Positions 33,983 through 44,399 of a DNA stretch of 64,000 bases are shown one piece after another (position 1 is the stretch's first letter; every line of letters starts with the position of its first letter). The notes beneath the pieces are model-generated. The model saw nothing but the letters and a program-made list of their open reading frames with translations. It had not been told where the DNA came from and did not search any database. The position numbers and the translations under genes were made by a program. Source of the stretch: Planoprotostelium fungivorum (taxonomy: Eukaryota > Evosea > Variosea > Cavosteliida > Cavosteliaceae); contig MDYQ01000160.1 of NCBI GenBank assembly GCA_003024175.1, positions 1-64,000 on the forward strand. The letters run 5' to 3'.

Positions 33983-34945
33983 GTTGTCCTCCTTTTGCGC
34001 AAAAAAATTGAGATCACATCACAATTTCCAATCACGTCACACACATCGCATCACGAAATGAGCTCAAAACCTGTCACAGAGAGAGAGAAGGTGTGGTGAT
34101 GTGAAGATACATTGCAAACTCATCGTAACAGCTTCACATGCTGGCCGTTGAGAAGAGTGAAGTGACGAGTCTCAAACCCGGCCGAACCGTCTACCAGAAG
34201 AGAGGAAACGTCCTCTTTCAAAGTGACACAAAGACCGCACTCGATTCCATCCAAAATCGATTGGACAATGCATCCCGAAAGACATCGACATGATCCATCG
34301 TTACGACCACCTCTGATAGAAGAAGTAAACGTGCATCAATGAAGATCTCCGTTTGCATTCGTCAGCGGTGCAGCATCTTCGTGGAAGCCACCCTGGAGTT
34401 GTGTGGTTGCTGCGTAATCGAATGTGTAGCTTGGAGATTCACCCAACAAAATGACCAGTGAGCGCTTTTGCCTGGGTGCTTCCGTTGGCATTTCTGGGGC
34501 TCTAGCAGAGTACTCCGCTGAGTACTCACCCTGGTGTTTTTGACACACAGTGGAATATTCGGGTTTGTGCGACTCCAGTGGAGGACGCATCAACTGCACA
34601 TAGATGGAGGACAAGAGGAGAGTGATAGAGTGGCCAGACTGTCTTAAGGCTAGAAGCGGTGGAAAAAAGGTGTGAAAAGGTGGATACAAAGTGAGAATAT
34701 TTTCACGTTGTAGTCCGTCGGGTTACAAAATGGAAAACTCGCGTTACAAGGAGGAACGTTGTCTTCTCAGTATCATCGGGAGAGATAGAAGATGACAGTC
34801 ATAAAAGGTGCCATCTGTAGATGTCGAGTCGTCTTCTAATCTTGATCAGAAAGTCGCCAGACTTCAATCCTTCATTTTTTCAGCCACATTCCAGGCTTCG
34901 ATGGAATCAAACACGCTGTCCTGTGGAATAACAATCAATTAGATT
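33983..34945. other. Divergent intergenic region
   Basis: This 963-base gap separates the 5' ends of the amidohydrolase (minus) and the dehydratase-like gene (plus). It contains a minus-strand frame listed separately (34336-34689) and nothing else I can name. Confidence 0.4.
34336..34689 (-). CDS. Weak hypothetical open frame of 117 codons
   Basis: The frame begins MYPPFHTFFPPLLALRQSGH and has a hydrophobic stretch (HSITLLLSSIYVQLM) that could be a signal anchor, then a polar tail. No domain is recognised and there are no introns, unlike its neighbours. It may be chance. Confidence 0.25.
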   Translation of the reverse strand: MYPPFHTFFPPLLALRQSGHSITLLLSSIYVQLMRPPLESHKPEYSTVCQKHQGEYSAEYSARAPEMPTEAPRQKRSLVILLGESPSYTFDYAATTQLQGGFHEDAAPLTNANGDLH

Positions 34946-37068
34946 ATGTCGGAACAGTCCAACGGATGACGAAGTGAAATCATTGTCAACCCCCGATCTC
35001 ACGTGTTATAGGCTGCTAAGAGAGTATTTATATGGTTCACCTCTGTTCGGTTACGTTCTTCTCGACAACGAATTTGGTTGCACAGTTAGGCAAAAAATGT
35101 TGAATCTGGAGGTGATTCCTTAAACGATTCTCTCACACGACTCACGTTCTTGTGAAGAGATACGGTGACGCCCACGCGAAGGCCGTCTGCAGCATCATCA
35201 TCTCCAATTACCTCGAACAACAGGATCGCCTCACGACACCTCTCAAGTGAATACAACCTCATCTGTCTGCGACTCTATCTCATTTCATCCATCAGGGAAG
35301 TGAAAGGCATCGTGCAGGTCATGAAGAGTCCATCCGATCCTTACCTCGATGCCACCGGCATGATGTCCATCGACGCCTTCAAGATGAAATCAGTTCTCTT
35401 CTGCACTCGTCACCAGTTCACTCTGTTTGAGGTCGTGCAGGTGAAACGAGAAATTGATGATTTTCGTCTCAATTCTCGTAGATCTACAACTGCACTCGAA
35501 ATGGTACGGAGATCGTTGTCGTGGATGGTGGTATGGAGGAATGTCTCTCATCTGCACAAAAGTATGCCACAGAGAACAATTACATCTTCATCGATTCTGA
35601 ACACACGTTTCAAGTGAGTCGTGATCGATCGCCATCGCATGTCCTCGATCGTCACATCACCTGCACGATCATCATCATCTTGATCTTCGGCATGTCTCAC
35701 ATGTGATAGTATGCCATGGTGGGTCTATCTACAACGGGTGACGAGATTCTCAAAGATCAACCGGACACAGACATCATCCTCTTACCCTTAAGAAACCCCC
35801 CTCTCGACTGTCTATCCATCACTGCCGTCTCCGTCTACATGAAGGTGAAGTCCTACTTTTCTCAGAAATTTCCCGGAATATTCACGGAAACAGAGGGTCA
35901 GACCTTCGGTGCAGACGATATTGAGCAAGAGCGACAAGGTAGAGAGTTTGTTTCCTGACGTGATGAACATCCGATGGAGGACGAATATCGTGCCCAATGC
36001 CAACCTCCCGTCTCTATTCAATCTATTGGACGAAGAGTGAGTCGTTGTAGATGAGATCTTGTCTCACCGTGCTGATAGTAATGACGGACACATCACCCGG
36101 GAGAATATCTTGAATTTCGTAAGGACGACTCTGAATGGAACAGAGTGAGATTTCCCGGAGATTTGGCGGGAAACTGACGCGTACAGTTATGATATCGTCG
36201 ATGACATCCAAGACATGAACACTTCTCAGTGGGTCACACGCGTCATCAGAGAGTACACTCTGCACTATTCCTCCATGCCAAAGTCCATCTACAACTTGTC
36301 CTCTCTCTCCAATCTACTCAATCGAAAGTGGGCCCGGAAAAATCCGGAAGAATTCTGACACGTATCAGGTACGTCGATCAAGTGATCGAGATCACAGAAG
36401 ACGAAGCTGCGATATCTTTCATGAGATGTCTCGAATACACACACACCCAGACAGATGGCAGAGGTGCCTTGGTCTTCGCCGCCCTGTGGCATAGAAAGAT
36501 CATCACCACTCCACACGATAAGGTACCTGTACAGTCCATCTACATCGTTGTAGATCGACAGTACCTCATCTTCACAGATCGTGGGAGTTCTCACGGGTGG
36601 TTACATGGATTTCATCAGCTTCCAATCGATCCTGGGCTACTGTCTCGGAATATCCGGGCATTACTTCACCATCAACACAGAGGTGAAGACACGAGAGAAA
36701 CAAAAGTGACAGAATCAGATCCAAGACGACACGAAATCGGTCAGTCTTCTCCTGCAGCTGTTGGGGTCACACAGCGTCAGCGTGCAAGATGTGACTTTCG
36801 ACAGAACGGGTGGAAGCAGTCCTTATCACGTCAGGGTCATCGTACAGTGTACCTCGAAGGGTGACGTCACGTGAGAGTACGTAATTACGTATGCGCGATA
36901 GGTTTCGAGCAGCAGGAGACGATAGCGAGCGTTTTGAGAGAGGAAGGATACAAGGTGCAGATGCAAGCGAGAGGCAGTTCGGTACTTCCCAGGAACGTCA
37001 GGACTTCCTGCGAACAGACGGGCAACAAGGAAATTTCACAGAAATATCGACCTTATCTTCCGAGAAAA
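34946..37068 (+). CDS. Degenerate threonine dehydratase-like protein (probable pseudoenzyme)
   Basis: A start at 34946 (MSEQ) splices to LLREYLYGSPLFGYVLLDNE. Later pieces align with the dehydratase downstream: GGMEECLSSAQKYATENNYI matches its [20 protein letters not shown], and TTGDEILKDQPDTDIILLPL matches its [20 protein letters not shown]. The glycine loop that holds the PLP phosphate (GGGGMI in the active copy) reads RNPPLD here. An EF-hand-like LLDEDSNDGHITRENILNFV is inserted. The regulatory end resembles an ACT domain (PYHVRVIVQCTSKGFEQQET). The frame stays open into the next start codon, so this may be the N-terminal half of one long protein. Likely non-catalytic, perhaps regulatory. 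Confidence 0.6.
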
Positions 37069-38989
37069 ATGACGGACATCACACCCGACAGCATCCGAGA
37101 GGCGGCAGAGGTGAAGAAACTGCGAGGGGTCAGACCATCTGAATCATCGCAGAGAATTGGCGGGAACACCCTCCGCACCCCCATCTACCCCGACAAATAT
37201 TACTCCGAGATCTGCGGCTGCCAACTCTACCTCAAATTAGAAAACATCCAGCAGACCGGGTCTTTCAAGGTCCGTCTACAACCCGCCATCTCCCTCACTC
37301 CTAGCAGATTCGAGGCTCGAGTAACATGGTACTCCGTGTCTTAGAGGGATCGGAACCTCCGAAGGGACTCATCGCTGCTTCTGCAGGCAACCACGCACAA
37401 GGAGTCGCCCTCGTGGCTTACAAGTTGGGTTTACCCTGTGCCATCGTCTGCCCCAGCTACGCCCCCGACGGAAAATTGAATTACACGAGGAAATACGGAG
37501 CCGAGGTGTACAAGGTGGGCTCGTTGTAGATGGTGGAGGTATTGACGGGTGTAGATCGGAAATTCATTGGAAGAGTGTGCGGAATATGCGGATAAATTGT
37601 GTAAGGAGAGAGGATGGCTATACGTGAAACCATTCAACGACGTGGACGTGATAGAAGGTGAGCGTGTGTCTACAACCATCGAGTGAGATGACGTGGAACA
37701 GGACAAGGCACTATGGGGAAGGAGATATTAGAAGACATTCCAAACGTGGACACTGTCTTAGTCAACGTAGGTGGAGGTGGTATGATTGCAGGTGAGAACG
37801 AAATAAAATCTTTTATTCTATTTTATTTCTCAACTCGACCAGGTATCGCGACGTACCTGAAGACCATCAACCCGAAGATCCGAATCATCGGAGTACAGAG
37901 CGAGGTGAGAAGAAATTCCATCTACAACGATGTAGATGGAATAAACAGGTGGTGGCACCCCTGATGGACTACAAGAAGACGGAATTGTTCCGAGTTATTC
38001 CCGTGGGAACGACTACCATCGCCGACGGTGTGAACGTACGTATTCCGGGGGGTGTTCACAGCAACATCCTCAGAGACCTAGTGGACGAGTACGTATCCGT
38101 CACAGAGAACGAGATCGCATCGTATCCTTTCGATTGATCATCGATGTCGTGTGGAATAGGAATGGATGAGATGTATGTCCTTGACTGTCAGTACCATCGT
38201 CAACTTGTTGAGTTCATCGAGGACACTCAGTGAGGGTGCCGGTTGCTTAGGTCTCGCCGCTCTCTTGCATAAGAAAGTCCAGGTGCATCCCTTCTCTTCT
38301 ATATCTTCTCTCCTCTCTTTCTTCCCCTCTTCTTTTCTTTATCTCCCCCCTTCTCCTCTCTTTCTTCCCCTCTTCTCCTTTCTTTCTTCCCCTCTTCTCT
38401 TCTATTCTCTTCTTCTTTTCTTTATCTCCTCCCTTCTCTTCTTCTTTTCTTTATCTCCTCCCTTCTCTTCTTCTCTATCTTCTCCTCTACTTCTTATCTT
38501 CTATCTCCTCTTCTCTCTTGAGTTCTAAATGTATCAGGTGAAACCCAACGAGAGAGTGTGTGTCATCGTCTGTGGAGGCAACATTGACATGTCCACTCTG
38601 GGACAGATCTACGAGTACGGCATGCGATCCCTGGGCAGATTCTTCACCATCAACATCACCGTCAAAGACGCTCCCGGTCAGCTCTCCAAAATGATCGCAC
38701 TCGCCGCACAATCCGAACTCAAAGTGCAAGAGGTGGAGTGTGATGTGAAGTGATGTCGTGATGACATCATCAGGTGAAGCACATGAGAGGTGTGGGGAAC
38801 ATCCAATGGAACGAGGCCAACGTCATCATGAGCTTGTACTCTCACAGCTTCGCCCAACAGAATCACTTTTTGAAGTCTCTCGTTCAGATGAAGACACATC
38901 CGGTCGTGGTGGGAAGGGAATTTGTGAAGGATCACGACAAGTTGTACAAACCGTTCGATGATCTGCTGGCGAACGTTCAAGGAAAGTGA
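37069..38989 (+). CDS. Threonine dehydratase (threonine ammonia-lyase), PLP-dependent
   Basis: Starting [20 protein letters not shown], the protein is a fold-type II PLP enzyme. The Schiff-base lysine lies in [13 protein letters not shown] (about 37264). Substrate-binding SAGNHAQG follows, then the phosphate loop [14 protein letters not shown] (about 37770-37855), [15 protein letters not shown], and [31 protein letters not shown] leads to a C-terminal ACT domain ([20 protein letters not shown]) and an extra tail ending at 38989. It converts threonine to 2-oxobutanoate and ammonia, for isoleucine synthesis or catabolism. One intron is a 12-bp perfect hairpin; another (38283-38537) is an unusually long pyrimidine tract. 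Confidence 0.92.
38283..38537 (+). repeat. Pyrimidine-rich low-complexity intron
   Basis: This 255-nt intron of the dehydratase gene is several times longer than its neighbours and is almost pure C and T on the coding strand (repeats of CTTCTTTTCTTTATCTCC and CCCTCTTCTC type). It ends ATGTATCAG. It looks like expansion of a polypyrimidine tract. Confidence 0.9.
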
Positions 38990-39327
38990 GATAAAGCAGT
39001 GATGTCTATGTTGTACGATGATGATGAGGCTGGATGACGATATTGTGGATGGATGATGGCTGGATGATGATATGATGGATGGATGATGGATGTGTCGGAG
39101 GATGATAGAGTGCGACTGGGGTGACTGGGATGACAGCCGCAAATGTTGATAGGGTGATCATTACGCACGGAGGCCCCTGAAACCTCCCCTTCCAGTAGAA
39201 TCGCACGTACAGTGAAGTAACTGCCAAAGGTTGACGCGCGGGGTGCCCAACGGTGACCTTAATTGACTAAAAAAAACCCACGTTAGCTACACGTGTGATA
39301 GATTAGACGAAGAGAAACATAAACACC
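38990..39327. repeat. Intergenic region with GATG/GGAT simple repeats
   Basis: Bases about 39015-39095 are imperfect GGATGATG repeats. The rest of the gap, to 39327, contains an A-run (39268-39275) and no gene. The flanking genes point the same way, so the right part should be the promoter of the small gene at 39328. Confidence 0.6.
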
Positions 39328-39571
39328 ATGACCGGAAAGAGGTGAGACCAAGTCGGGGTGAGGCTCACGTTCGAATAGAGACCGTGAGGAATCACACTGG
39401 CTTCAATTGCACGACAAACTGGCCTCGCAGTGGAGGAACATGAGCGGCACGCCGTTCTCTGATCCCTCTCTGCCCATCAGTTTCTTCGAGCGATGGTCGG
39501 GCTCAGACGTCTCCGATGCGAAGAATACGAGACTCTGCCCACCATCTTGGAAGAATCAGAAACACCGATGA
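39328..39571 (+). CDS. Small hypothetical protein
   Basis: A 14-nt first exon (39328-39341) splices over a 37-nt intron to 39379-39571, giving 68 residues: MTGKRDREESHWLQLHDKLA, then RNMSGTPFSDPSLPISFFER. The splice sites are typical of the window and the frame is clean, so a real gene is plausible, perhaps with a further 3' exon. No family is recognised. Confidence 0.4.
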
Positions 39572-40023
39572 TGTGATGATAAATACGATATGTTGAGAGC
39601 AGACCACCCCGTTTCAGGGTCGCATCGAATTCAAGATCAAATGCTTTTCTCCCAGGTCGATGACGGAACAGCATTCGATTGAGAAAGACGAAGGACATGC
39701 CTTTCGATACTCTGTATTTCTTTGTACATTCGCTATTCTACAGACTCCTCGGTCTCTCTCATACTTGTTCTCTCCGATGCTCCCAGTTCCGTTTAGTACG
39801 CTTCTGTTGTCATCCTCGGTACGCAGTAGTAGAGCTGCACCTGTTGCCCATACTCTCTTCTGTGACTTCCCTTCTCATCCGTGTGTAGGTGTTGTCACTC
39901 TTCGTCTGGTGTCGTGCGTGTGTCGTGTGATGTTGTGGTCTCTCGATCTCGTGTGGTGTCTCGTCTCTCATCCAAAAGATGTGATCGCTCTTGTGGTCCA
40001 ATTGAATTACCCGGCCGTTTATA
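39572..40023. other. Region without a secure gene
   Basis: A 132-codon plus frame (39660-40058) covers most of this gap but has low-complexity, hydrophobic, cysteine-rich composition and no domain. The part at 39722-39835 resembles 2545-2660 and may be a dispersed repeat. Confidence 0.4.
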
Positions 40024-40611
40024 ATGGCCACGTCGGGCGATCAGCTCCCCTTCATTGAATCAGAGGGATCGGGTTTCCGATCATGTTCGGGATCAGTTGA
40101 GCTCCCTATCGTGTTGTCTCTGTTCAGAGTCGTTGAAGAATGATTGGCTCCCGAAGTTGAGAGGATTTCTGAGCAGGTAACACATTCGAGTCCCTTGGGC
40201 TACCATAGAAGACACCGAAATCTCGTCGATATCTGCTCATCTTCGCCGCGAGGGTGGATGAGATGGGGCTTGTGTTGAAGAATCGATTCTGGGTAGTGCT
40301 CAGACATCGTCAGGGGTGAGAATGTCCTTCGGGTGGAGGTCCCTGATGGAACGGAATGGTACACGGGCCATGAGTAGGGAGTATATCGGTTAAATTGACG
40401 GAAAAATCACCGAATTCGGCGATCTTCGGTGCAGCTGCATGAGGGAACACGTTCTATTCACTTCACAGACATCGAGCGTGATTCTTCTCTTCACATCTTC
40501 CGTGTTGTTGTGTTAGATAGTTCTAAAGCCGCTATGACACTGGCCAGAACTCATGTGAGCGTTGTAGAAGCTTTTATTCCGTTCCCGCTCAATTCAAATT
40601 TGAAATACTAG
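40024..40611 (+). CDS. Hypothetical protein, tentative splice model
   Basis: Beginning at ATG 40024 (MATSGDQLPFIESEGSGFRS), short exons can be joined through RYLLIFAARVDEMGLVLKNR to a firm last exon that reads HEGTRSIHFTDIERDSSLHI, then DSSKAAMTLARTHVSVVEAF and stops at 40611. The last exon is convincing protein; the middle joins are uncertain and one intron would be only 28 nt. No family is recognised. Confidence 0.35.
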
Positions 40612-40634
40612 ATCGAGGGCAGTGATTGGCCGCG

Positions 40635-42193
40635 ATGTCTGAGTCTATTTCGTCTATACAGAGAAGGAAAGAACTCGAAGAATGGAAGGTAAGAGGCTGA
40701 TATGTCCTTGGCTAATCTCATTCTCCTCTCAGGCAAGCAAGAGTAAACCAAAAGAGGTCAAGGGAACTCTAATTCAGAAATTCTTATCTAAAACGACAAA
40801 GACTCAGAAGAGGTGAGACCGATTCGGTTGAATGGAGGTAATCGATGCAGCGGAGACGAAGAGAACCGCCATAATAAGAGTTTGACGAAAAAAGAAGAGC
40901 CTGTTACATCAACAGCTCTTCGTTTCAAGAGAGCACCGTTGGAGGTTAGTCGATCCCCCATTTTCTCCGGATTGATCTGATCGTCCATAGACTTTATCAT
41001 CGGTGCCTAGTAAGAAGCCGATACTCAACAAGCTTACGGGCGGAATTGAAACAACGGGAAACTCGAAATCCGACCAATGCACACAGACAACACTTGTACA
41101 TCCCGTCTATGAATCAATTTCCACACAGACAGAGACGGTAGATCACGCAGAGACGGTGAGTTCATCTTGATGAGACTTATCGATTGACTGATGGAACATC
41201 AGCTCCGAATATTAGAGGAACAACTGGCAGCTGCCAAGTTAGAGATTGAGGCTCTAAGAGATGAAGCCATTATCCGAGACGAAGATCACAGAGCACACAT
41301 CAAACAGTATGATGAAGAACTCGGATCTGAATTAGACAGAGTAGCCAATGAGAAGGTACCCCACTTCGACATCATGGATCTGATCGATCCATCACAGGAG
41401 CAGCTCGACATGCAACTGAGACAGATGGAAAAACAGATTCTCAAACTGCAGCGAGACAACAACCTCCTCAAGAGAAAGTCCATCGGAACACCGCCACCTC
41501 CGCAGAGACCACCCGTTGAAGTCGATGTGATTCTGATGTGATCTCATTTCCAATCATCCTCACACCCCACAGATTCCGAAACCAGCCAGAAAGATCAAAC
41601 AGTTGAGACGGAGATCAGAAGCTCTCTCCACCTTTCTCGCCCAAGTCCTGCGAGATCATCGAGACAAACAGAAGGAGTCTGATATTCGCATCGATGAGTT
41701 AGAATGGAGGTTGGCTCAGTTGTTGGTAGATCAAGGGGTGAGAGACTCTCGTCTCATCTCATCTGACACACCGAAGATGAACCTCAAGGAAGAATCGGTA
41801 GAGTACGACTCCAACGTCATCTTGCAGAAGATGAGAGGCATGGAAGTCACCGCCAAGAAGAAACAAGAAGAAGTGGACGCCCTCTACTTCAGCAACGAAC
41901 TCCTCATCCAGAAGATGAGCAGCATGCGGTGAGATGCACGTGTCCGTGTGAGATGCTGATGTGATGCAGAGGTCAACACGTGAAAGAGCTTCAGAGGTTG
42001 CACGCTGAGACGAAGAGAACGAAAGCCAAGCTGAAGCAGAACGAAGAGCATGATGCGACGACCAAGTCCATCATATCTCTCCTTCAGACCCAGATATTGG
42101 AGTTACATCAGAGAAGAGTGAGTCGATGAGATGAAGAGGTGGCCCTGATGATGATGTCAGGTGGAAGAAGAGGCGAACAGATTAGAAGTGTAG
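40635..42193 (+). CDS. Long coiled-coil protein
   Basis: The protein starts 24 bases after the previous stop (MSESISSIQRRKELEEWK). A basic N-terminal part (KGTLIQKFLSKTTKTQK) and a Ser/Thr-rich linker (SDQCTQTTLVHPVYES) lead to a long coiled coil: RILEEQLAAAKLEIEALRDE, MQLRQMEKQILKLQRDNNLL, RLHAETKRTKAKLKQNEEHD. It ends VEEEANRLEV at 42193. Around eight introns of 40-60 nt. Such proteins are usually structural, for example at microtubules or basal bodies. No specific family is recognised. Confidence 0.65.
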
Positions 42194-42289
42194 ATCGAGT
42201 GTGACGAATGGATCGTGAATGACAACTGTGATAGACGATGACGAGACGATCGTGTGCGATGATGATGATGGAGGAGAAATAAAAGTCTT

Positions 42290-44256
42290 TCACTCTCTTT
42301 TATTTCCTCTCGCCAGTTCCCGTATGAATACACCCGTCACGAACAAGGCAACCACGGCATTGATGGCTAAGACAAAGTGTTCGTACCAACTGTGACTCTG
42401 AACAGCAGAAGACACGACCGACACTACAGACAGGGCGATGTTGACCAAGATGGCCACCACCCTGTCCCTCTCTCAGCTCTGAGAGAATAAAAGAGAATAA
42501 AAGAGAATAAAAGAGAATAAAAGAGAATAAAAGGCTCACCGGAAGGCTCGGCTGTCGTGAACTGCACAGACGCCGGTGGCGGCGCCGCCTGCGATGAACC
42601 AGGAGTAGCTGCCACGGAGTTGGCCGGTGTAAGATAAGAGGAGGGTGTTGATGAAGGCTGCCAGGGAGATCTGGAGGGCACATAGAAAGACGGTGGATCG
42701 ATACCATCTGTGGAATGTCAAATGTGATGATGATGATGAGGTGAAGGATGTGATGTGAAAATATAGATACGATGGATGATGAAGAATGACAAGTGCTCGA
42801 GTGGTGGAATGTGATGTGGTTGGTGATGAAATGTGATGATGTGATGATGTGATGATGACATGACGATGTGATGATGTTGAGGATGATGCTTCTTTGGAAG
42901 AACCTCACTTGATATCCGTGTCGCTGTTATCTTTGAAGACAATGGTATGTGGTTCAAACTTGTGATGACTCAGCAAGAAGTAGATCCTCCTCCAATGTGC
43001 CATGACCTTCCCCAGAAACGACAGAGCGAAGATCACTGCACTTGTCAGCCTCTACATCTCTCTATGACATTACAAACTCACATAATAGCCCAGACTGGAT
43101 GCAGAGAGCGATCGATTTACTGTTTCGGTCATCTACATTGATGTAGATGAGCAGTATCGGCCACGCAGCGAGTAACATGTAAGCCACGGTGGATAGAAAG
43201 AGGTAGCTGCCAACGATGAAGCTCTGGCGCTTTGTCTTTAAGAATAAGACGTCGGCCTTGCTGTTGAAGAGGGCAAGGAGGGCGACCGCCACGGAGCATG
43301 AGATTCCGTACGGAGCGTAGATGATCGTCTTTGCAGCCAAGAAAAATAAGAGGACGAATCCACTCTTTGTAATCCACTCGTGATGGTTGCTGATGATGGA
43401 TCAGTTCATCTTCTCGATGTTGAATGGGTCGATGGATGACGATGTTAATGAGATGAAGGATGGATGGATGACCTGGCGCGCTGCATGGCAACATCCACGG
43501 GTTCAGATTGATATAATAGGAATTTTTCTTCCATGTCTTGCATCGTCTTCTTCTGGAAGAGGACCAGCCACATGACGTGCATGAAGAACATGGATACGGG
43601 GAGACCACACAAGGTGATACTCAATGCGAATTCCACCGCCGTCGACCATTCTAATCCAGGACGACTCACGGTCACCTGATGGAATGTGAATCATTTGACA
43701 ATGAGAACGTGCGTACGTGTGATGGACCTCGGTTGTCGCTCGTTTGGTTGATGTTTCGTGGTGCCCAACATTGGAAAGTGAAGTTCTGTTTGAAGAAGTC
43801 AACGTCGTGTAGCTGTGTCCATGTAGAGTCCAAGCGAGCAAATTTCATATCTTGCCATCTGTTGTGTGTCAGATGGAACGATGGAATGATGTATGAGTCA
43901 CCTTCCGATCAATAGAGATACATCGACAAAAGTTTTGTTGTCACTTGTTGCGGTGGAACTATCACATCGGTCAACTGAAGACCTTTTGAGGGGTTTCACC
44001 TGATGAGTCTGTCGGCGCACTGTATTGGCAGTGAAATGTACGCGTGAACCATCAATGCCATACTCTTATCCTCGTTCGTAGTGTTGGTGATGCATTGAGT
44101 GAGGCAATAATGCTCCCTCCTCTGCTTCATAACATTGTGCCTGTGATTGGCGTCGAGTAGCAACAAGACACCAGGGACGACCATCAGCAATGTGATGATG
44201 TATATGAATACGATACATCCTCGTGTGGGTATCCGATGTATCACCTCCGCAGGCAT
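42290..44256 (-). CDS. Wntless/GOST-like seven-transmembrane protein
   Basis: An N-terminal anchor (CIVFIYIITLLMVVPGVLLL) precedes a luminal region with FVDVSLLIGRWQDMKFARLD and NFTFQCW, which resembles the GOLD-like domain of Wntless. Seven hydrophobic helices follow, including TAVEFALSITLCGLPVSMFF, AKTIIYAPYGISCSVAVALL, SYLFLSTVAYMLLAAWPILL, and VFLCALQISLAAFINTLLLS. The C-terminus ends FIRELARGNKRE at 42290. GOST-family proteins act as cargo receptors in Golgi-plasma membrane traffic. The exact subfamily is uncertain; TMEM or GPR107-type relatives are alternatives. Confidence 0.5.
42484..42533 (-). repeat. Five tandem CTTTTATTCT units in an intron
   Basis: In the sense of the Wntless-like gene this intron reads GTGAGC, then five exact copies of CTTTTATTCT, then CTCAG. 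The same decamer occurs singly in introns of the glucan synthase (25179, 26961) and the dehydratase (37810). Confidence 0.95.
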
Positions 44257-44399
44257 CCTGTGCCTTCTGGAGAACTGGTTCAGGATCGCAGATTTATTCT
44301 GCTTTATTTACAGGAGCAGTGTATGTAGATGGAAAACTCCCAGAAAATAATTCCAACCGCTGATCCACGCACATATCAGCGCCGCTTCTTGCCACGAAA

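Noticed and set aside
34863-34919. Minus-strand exon-like piece (DSVFDSIEAWNVAEKMKD)
   Set aside because: It has a good acceptor and a stop, but its upstream exons would have to overlap the plus-strand dehydratase-like gene, and none joined in frame.
39268-39275. A-run as a retroposed tail
   Set aside because: Only eight A residues, with no flanking duplication or related sequence upstream.
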